Positions 59,924 to 64,000 of a stretch of 64,000 bases of DNA are shown here, in pieces (the stretch's first letter is position 1; the number at the start of each line of letters is the position of its first letter). The position numbers and the translations under genes were made by a program. The notes below the pieces were generated by a model. That model was not told where the DNA came from. It did no database searches and was given only the letters and a program-made list of their open reading frames with translations. Where the stretch lies: assembly GCA_002304345.1 (NCBI GenBank), contig NEUU01000010.1, positions 89,437 to 153,436 on the forward strand, given 5' to 3'. Source of the stretch: Verrucomicrobia bacterium Tous-C9LFEB (lineage in GTDB: Bacteria > Verrucomicrobiota > Verrucomicrobiia > Methylacidiphilales > UBA1321).

Positions 59924-61219
59924 ATGTTGATGAATTTATCGAGCGCGCTGGCTGGCGCGTGTGTTTTGGGTCAGACCGCGGCCGCCGATGGCGGGTACGT
60001 GCTGAACGTGGCGGGCTATTCGCTCTGGCCTGCCTTGACGATCACGCTTCTCATTCTCGTCAAGGTGGCGGTGGTGATCGGCGTCATGCTCTTTTTTGTC
60101 TCTTATTCGGTCGTGGCCGAGCGCCGTTGCAGCGCCGCCATTCAGGATCGCATGGGCCCGAACCGCACCGGTCTGCCGCTCAGTGGCGTGAAAGTCCTCG
60201 GTCTTTTCACCGTCCCGAAGTGGAAGCTGCTCGGTCTCGGCCAACCGCTGCCCGATTCGCTCAAGCTCATCCTCAAGGAAGAATTTACGCCCGCGAGCGT
60301 GAACAAGTTCTACTTCACCCTCGCGCCTGCGCTCGCGATGATGCCTTCGCTCATCGTGGTGTGCGTGGTGCCGTACGCTTGTCTTGTTCCGATTCACATC
60401 GCCTTCAGCTATCCCTTTGAATTTCTGCTGAACATCCCGAATCCGGGTGTGATCGCGAATATCGACGTGGGCATCCTCTTCGCCTTCGCGATTTCTTCGC
60501 TCGGTGTGTACGGCATTGTGCTCGCCGGTTGGTCGTCGAATTCGAAGTATCCCTTCCTTGGCGGTATCCGCTCGAGCGCCCAGATGATTTCCTACGAAGT
60601 CTCGATGGGCCTGTCGGTCATTCCGATCTTTCTTGTCATCGGCAAACTGAACCTTTCGGACCTCGTGCAGTATCAAGCCACGCACGGCTGGCTCATCTTC
60701 CCCTTCCCGTGGGCATCGGAGTTCACCTGGTCGCAGATCGTCCTCTGGCCGTGCCTGCTCTTGTCGTTTGTGATTTTCCTCGTGTCGGCCTTTGCGGAAA
60801 CGAATCGACTCCCGTTCGATTTGCCGGAATCCGAAACCGAACTCGTCGGTGGTTATCACACCGAATATTCCTCGATGAAGTTTGCGCTCTTCTTCCTCGG
60901 CGAATACGCCGCACTCATCGTGGCCTCCTGCCTGATGGTGACGTTGTTCCTCGGCGGTTGGTCGTGGCTCACGCCCGCCTCCTGGACGCCATGGTATTAT
61001 AATCCGCCCGCCGGTTGGCTCGGCCTCGCCATCACCGGATTGCAGGCCGTCACATTCCTGATCAAGATGGCGATGTTCATCTTCGTCTTCATCTGGGTGC
61101 GCTGGACGCTTCCCCGCTTCCGTTACGATCAGCTCATGCAGATCGGTTGGAAATTCTTCCTGCCCGTTGCCTTGCTGAACATCCTGCTCACGGCCGTCCT
61201 CCTCGCCGTTATACGCTAG
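59924..61219 (+). CDS. nuoH: NADH-quinone oxidoreductase subunit H
   Basis: NuoH is the membrane subunit that links the quinone site to the proton pumps. The 431-residue protein has about nine helices; the family motifs VVAERRCSAAIQDRMGPNRTG, IGVYGIVLAGWSSNSKYPFLGGIRSSAQMISYEVSMGLSVI-like sequence (LGVYGIVLAGWSSNSKYPF) and FAETNRLPFDLPESETELVGGYHTEYSS are intact. It is longer than usual (commonly 320-350), with extra residues between helices. It is the last nuo gene here; nuoI-nuoN are absent, and a terminator follows at 61221-61249. Confidence 0.95.
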   Translation: MLMNLSSALAGACVLGQTAAADGGYVLNVAGYSLWPALTITLLILVKVAVVIGVMLFFVSYSVVAERRCSAAIQDRMGPNRTGLPLSGVKVLGLFTVPKWKLLGLGQPLPDSLKLILKEEFTPASVNKFYFTLAPALAMMPSLIVVCVVPYACLVPIHIAFSYPFEFLLNIPNPGVIANIDVGILFAFAISSLGVYGIVLAGWSSNSKYPFLGGIRSSAQMISYEVSMGLSVIPIFLVIGKLNLSDLVQYQATHGWLIFPFPWASEFTWSQIVLWPCLLLSFVIFLVSAFAETNRLPFDLPESETELVGGYHTEYSSMKFALFFLGEYAALIVASCLMVTLFLGGWSWLTPASWTPWYYNPPAGWLGLAITGLQAVTFLIKMAMFIFVFIWVRWTLPRFRYDQLMQIGWKFFLPVALLNILLTAVLLAVIR

Positions 61220-61220
61220 T

Positions 61221-61249
61221 GGGGCGGATTCGCCTTTTGGCGGAGCCCC
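61221..61249. terminator. Terminator after nuoH
   Basis: GGGGC-GGATT-CGCC-TTTT-GGCG-GA-GCCCC forms a stem-loop with two paired blocks directly after the nuoH stop codon. It lies between nuoH and the convergent htrA gene, so it could end both transcripts. Confidence 0.6.
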
Positions 61250-61255
61250 AAAGTA

Positions 61256-62368
61256 TCAGCGTGCTTCGAGGGTGATGACGCGGCCGATTTGCTGGCGATA
61301 GATTCCGTTGGTGAGGAGAGCCACCACGGTGAAGCGCACTTTTTGACCGGGCTTCAGCGCCTGGATTTCACGTGGGAGCGAGTCGGTTCCGAGGATTGGA
61401 TGCGTCGTCCGGCCATCGAACGAAATGCCGATCACCACCATTCCCTTCACCAGACCCGCGCGATCGGCGGGTCCATCCTCGGCGATATCACGAATCAGCA
61501 AACCGCCATTGATGCGATACCCCAGCGTTTGCGCGGCGGAAGCCGACAGCTCATGCAACACAAAACCGAATCGTTGCCGCAGCACATCCGCGAGCACCGG
61601 TTCCGGCGCCGCCTTCTGACCCTTCGCCACCGCGATCGCATCGGACGCCCACGGCACCACCACCCCGGCGGGGATGGCGAAGCCGATGCCCTCGACCGCG
61701 TTGGCGGAATATTTCGCCGTGTTGATCCCCACCAGATTGCCGTTGATATCGATCAGCGGACCGCCGCTGTTACCGGGATTGATCGCCGCGTCGGTTTGCA
61801 ACAGGCCCGTCATCTCGCCATTGTCCGTCGCGAGGCGGCGATTCGTCGCGCTCAGAATGCCCTGGCTGACCGAGTTTTCGTAACCGACCGGATTTCCCAC
61901 CGCGATCACCGTTTGCCCCAGCAGATTCGGCGAAATGGTCTTCAGATCGAATGCGGGTAATTCCTTCGGGTCCTCGATTTTGATCAGCGCCAGATCCTTG
62001 TCCGGGTCGCTCGTGATCAGCTTCGCCTCGTAGTTCGAGCCGTTGTAGAAACTCACGCGGATCTTCAACCCCTCCGCCATCTCGACCACGTGATGATTCG
62101 TGATGATGTAACCATCCGGCGAGATGAGCAGTCCCGAGCCGAGACTGTAGACCGGCTGCTTCATCACCCAGTAACGGCGCATGAACAAGTCCACGTCCGT
62201 GGCCACGGTGCGCTGCACGATGCGTTCGGTTTGAATATTGACCACGCTTGGCAGGGCGCGTTGCACGGCCTTGACGGTCGGCTCTTCAGCGGGTGAGATG
62301 GCGTGGAGCGTGCAAGCCATGAACAGCAGGAGTGAACATCCAAGGGGTAACGGCGAGAGTCGCAGCAT
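61256..62368 (-). CDS. HtrA/DegP-family serine protease
   Basis: The 370-residue protease works on misfolded periplasmic proteins. A signal peptide (LGCSLLLFMACTLHAIS) precedes a trypsin-like domain with catalytic triad H93 (ITNHHVV), D125 (DKDLALIK) and S201 (INPGNSGGPL). One PDZ domain follows (residues 265-365, FGFVLHELSASAAQTLGYRINGGLLIRDIAEDGPADRAGLVKGMVVIGI). A single PDZ makes it DegS- rather than DegP-like. It converges with nuoH and diverges from the DUF2851 gene. Confidence 0.93.
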   Translation of the reverse strand: MLRLSPLPLGCSLLLFMACTLHAISPAEEPTVKAVQRALPSVVNIQTERIVQRTVATDVDLFMRRYWVMKQPVYSLGSGLLISPDGYIITNHHVVEMAEGLKIRVSFYNGSNYEAKLITSDPDKDLALIKIEDPKELPAFDLKTISPNLLGQTVIAVGNPVGYENSVSQGILSATNRRLATDNGEMTGLLQTDAAINPGNSGGPLIDINGNLVGINTAKYSANAVEGIGFAIPAGVVVPWASDAIAVAKGQKAAPEPVLADVLRQRFGFVLHELSASAAQTLGYRINGGLLIRDIAEDGPADRAGLVKGMVVIGISFDGRTTHPILGTDSLPREIQALKPGQKVRFTVVALLTNGIYRQQIGRVITLEAR

Positions 62369-62438
62369 AGGAATGGAGAACTTCCTTACCTATACATCAT
62401 TTTCGCCTCAATACCAGTCAGCTTCCGCACTGGCCGAA

Positions 62439-63770
62439 ATGCCGCCGAGACCGCCGAACGAGGAACAATTGCAGGCGGTCTGGTTTGAGCACTGGATGCG
62501 GCCTGTGATCGAGACTGACGAAGGTGTGCGCATCGAGATCGTTCAGCCGGGGAACTGGAATCACAGCGCGGGACCGGACTTCCTGCAGGCGGCGATCCGT
62601 TTGCCCGACGGCACCCTGCGCGTCGGCGCGGTCGAACTTCACCTCCGCGCTGGCGATTGGGATGCGCATGGCCATCACACGGACCCGGCTTACAACGAAA
62701 CGATTTTGCATGTCGTCTGGGAAGCACCGTCGAAGACATTCTTTCCGGCAACCGAAAACTTTCGTCACGTCCCGCAGGTCATATTGAAGGAGCAACTCCT
62801 CGCCCCGTGGGAGCAGGTGCGCGGGTATATTTCGCCACTCATCGATTCGCGGCCCCTGCCTGCCGCGCAACCGGGTCGCTGCCAGCGCTGGCTCGCGACG
62901 CAACCGGCCGGGACCGCGCTGAATTTACTCCGCGCGGCGGGCGCGTTTCGCCTGAACCAAAAAGCGGAGCGGCTCGGCTGGCGCATCGATGCGGTCGGGG
63001 AGAAACAGACGCTTTGGGAAGCGCTCGCGGAGGGACTCGGTTATTCCGCGAACAAGATTCCGTTTCGACTTCTCGCCCAGCGCTTGCCGCACGCGATGAT
63101 GCTCAAGCTCACGCGCGAGCAACGGCTCTCCCGGATCTTCGGGCTCTCGGGATTACTCCCCGCGACGAGTCTCGAATCGTTCGACCCCGAAGTGCGCGAG
63201 TGGATCAAGCCGCAGTGGGAGCACTGGTGGAAGATTCGCGCGCGGTACGACTACGCCATTCTGCCGCGCTCGCCGTGGAAGCTGGCGGGGCTGCGTCCCT
63301 GGAACCGGCCCGAGCGACGGCTCGCCGCGATGGCGGAATTGGTGCCGCGACTCGCGCGTTTGCACGAGGCGGTGACGGCTCGCGATGCGGACGCCTTTCG
63401 CCGCCTGCTCGACGGCATCCGCGATCCGTTTTGGGACCGGCATACCACGTTCACCGCGCGCTCGCTATCGAAGCCGCATCATCTTATTGGCGCGGAGCGG
63501 ATCAACGATCTGCTGCTCAATGTCTTTTGGCCACTCGTGCACCAGGCCAATGCGAGTGCGGCCATCCGAGGCTGGCACGAGAGCGAAAGCGCGGCGAATT
63601 CCGTGACCGAACTCGCGCGACAGCGGGTGCTGGGTGGCATCGAGTTGAAACCGTATCTTCACGAAACCCTGGTGCAGCAGGGGTTGCTGCAAATCTACCA
63701 CGACTATTGCCGGACCGATGCGAGCGCGTGCGCGGATTGTCCGTTTCCGAGAACCATCGGGGCGGAATAG
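62439..63770 (+). CDS. DUF2851 family protein
   Basis: The 443-residue protein (from ATG 62439; an ATG at 62373 is only 4 bp from the divergent htrA start and less likely) matches DUF2851, an uncharacterised family: NEEQLQAVWFEHW, VQPGNWNHSAGPDFLQAAIRLPDGTLRVGAVELHLRAGDWDAHGHHTDPAYNETILHVVWE, and later GLSGLLPATSL. The DFxxAxIR...GxVEIHxxxxDWxxHGHxxDxxYNxVILHVVWE core is characteristic. No metal site or signal peptide is clear. It is followed by a MITE copy. Function unknown. Confidence 0.88.
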   Translation: MPPRPPNEEQLQAVWFEHWMRPVIETDEGVRIEIVQPGNWNHSAGPDFLQAAIRLPDGTLRVGAVELHLRAGDWDAHGHHTDPAYNETILHVVWEAPSKTFFPATENFRHVPQVILKEQLLAPWEQVRGYISPLIDSRPLPAAQPGRCQRWLATQPAGTALNLLRAAGAFRLNQKAERLGWRIDAVGEKQTLWEALAEGLGYSANKIPFRLLAQRLPHAMMLKLTREQRLSRIFGLSGLLPATSLESFDPEVREWIKPQWEHWWKIRARYDYAILPRSPWKLAGLRPWNRPERRLAAMAELVPRLARLHEAVTARDADAFRRLLDGIRDPFWDRHTTFTARSLSKPHHLIGAERINDLLLNVFWPLVHQANASAAIRGWHESESAANSVTELARQRVLGGIELKPYLHETLVQQGLLQIYHDYCRTDASACADCPFPRTIGAE

Positions 63771-63858
63771 TGAAACGAGAAGGGGAAAAGATGTTTGCGG
63801 GTTATGCAGATGGATGTCGATTTTTTTGGATTTGATCCGAAACGATTTTGACCACCTA

Positions 63859-64000
63859 AGAACCTATCCACGATCTTTTTGGGGTGGAGTTGCCGAGAAT
63901 ATGGAGGCTGGGCGAGGCGGAGCAGCCGGCCAATATCCTCAGCGATCTTGGATGGCTGCGACAACGACGCCCCAGCCTCCAAAGGCTGGCAATCCTTCGG
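63859..64000. mobile_element. TA-flanked MITE-like element, second copy, incomplete
   Basis: TA then AGAACCTATCCACGATCTTT begins the element, and the following about 120 bp are the reverse complement of the interior of the copy at 51594-51741. Similarity ends near 63980, where CCAGCCTCCAAAGGCTGG forms a small hairpin instead of the right terminal repeat. The window ends before the other side can be judged. The gap 63771-64000 contains no gene. Confidence 0.65.

Overview
This 64 kb window is a GC-rich, densely coded bacterial chromosome segment with no rRNA, tRNA or CRISPR that I could recognise. The gene content best fits the phylum Verrucomicrobiota: a TPR/ExbB/ExbD/ExbD/DUF4159 envelope cluster, a DUF5069 gene, HDOD and CheX signalling genes without a chemotaxis operon, and a complex I operon broken into pieces. 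That placement is inference from content, not from a marker gene. Most genes lie in short operons, often with ATGA-type overlaps.

Layout. 1-5598: a signalling block with a REC/pseudo-REC/STAS regulator, a CheX-like phosphatase, an HDOD protein, a ChpT-like phosphotransferase candidate and envelope proteins, followed by a weak FlgM-like gene (5675). 6543-7827: an ECF sigma operon with a one-TM protein and a Spy/CpxP-like protein. 8133-15247: an outer-membrane beta-barrel, psd-pssA for phosphatidylethanolamine, hcp behind a clear FNR-type site, cysH, an AraC-type regulator and folD. 15339-18883: a GAF hybrid histidine kinase, a second HDOD protein and a small relative of HD-GYP N-termini. 19705-21630: a LysM/TPR lipoprotein and two membrane-anchored coiled-coil proteins. 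22058-24202: a TetR regulator with two matching operator-like sites and an SDR/DUF5069 operon. 24354-27280: recF and a PpiD-like chaperone, convergent on one strong terminator. 27371-34242: the Exb/TonB-like/DUF4159 cluster and secreted proteins. 34745-38897: hom, thrC, cobQ. 39572-44742: glycolate oxidase glcD-glcF, an acyltransferase, birA. 44948-52709: an isolated flagellar rod/hook gene, small enzymes, an orphan ModA, a PEGA/FGE protein and a FkbM methyltransferase. 53083-61219: nuoBCDEFGH with a small lipoprotein gene and a nuclease-type GxxExxY gene inserted. 61256-63770: an HtrA protease and a DUF2851 gene.

The most unusual feature is the non-coding DNA. Almost every long intergenic gap holds palindromic or inverted-repeat elements of several families: a family of about 130-155 bp whose arms differ between copies but stay complementary within each copy, a TA-flanked MITE-like family with 27-bp ends, a REP-like doublet, a block of roughly 100 bp in three copies, and repeats that enclose thrC. 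The strongest single candidate for a new element is at 56321-56815: a 145-codon gene for a RecB/Cas4-like PD-(D/E)XK protein (GxxExxY family) that fills the space between two perfect 32-bp inverted repeats, with its stop codon inside the right repeat, sitting cleanly between nuoE and nuoF.
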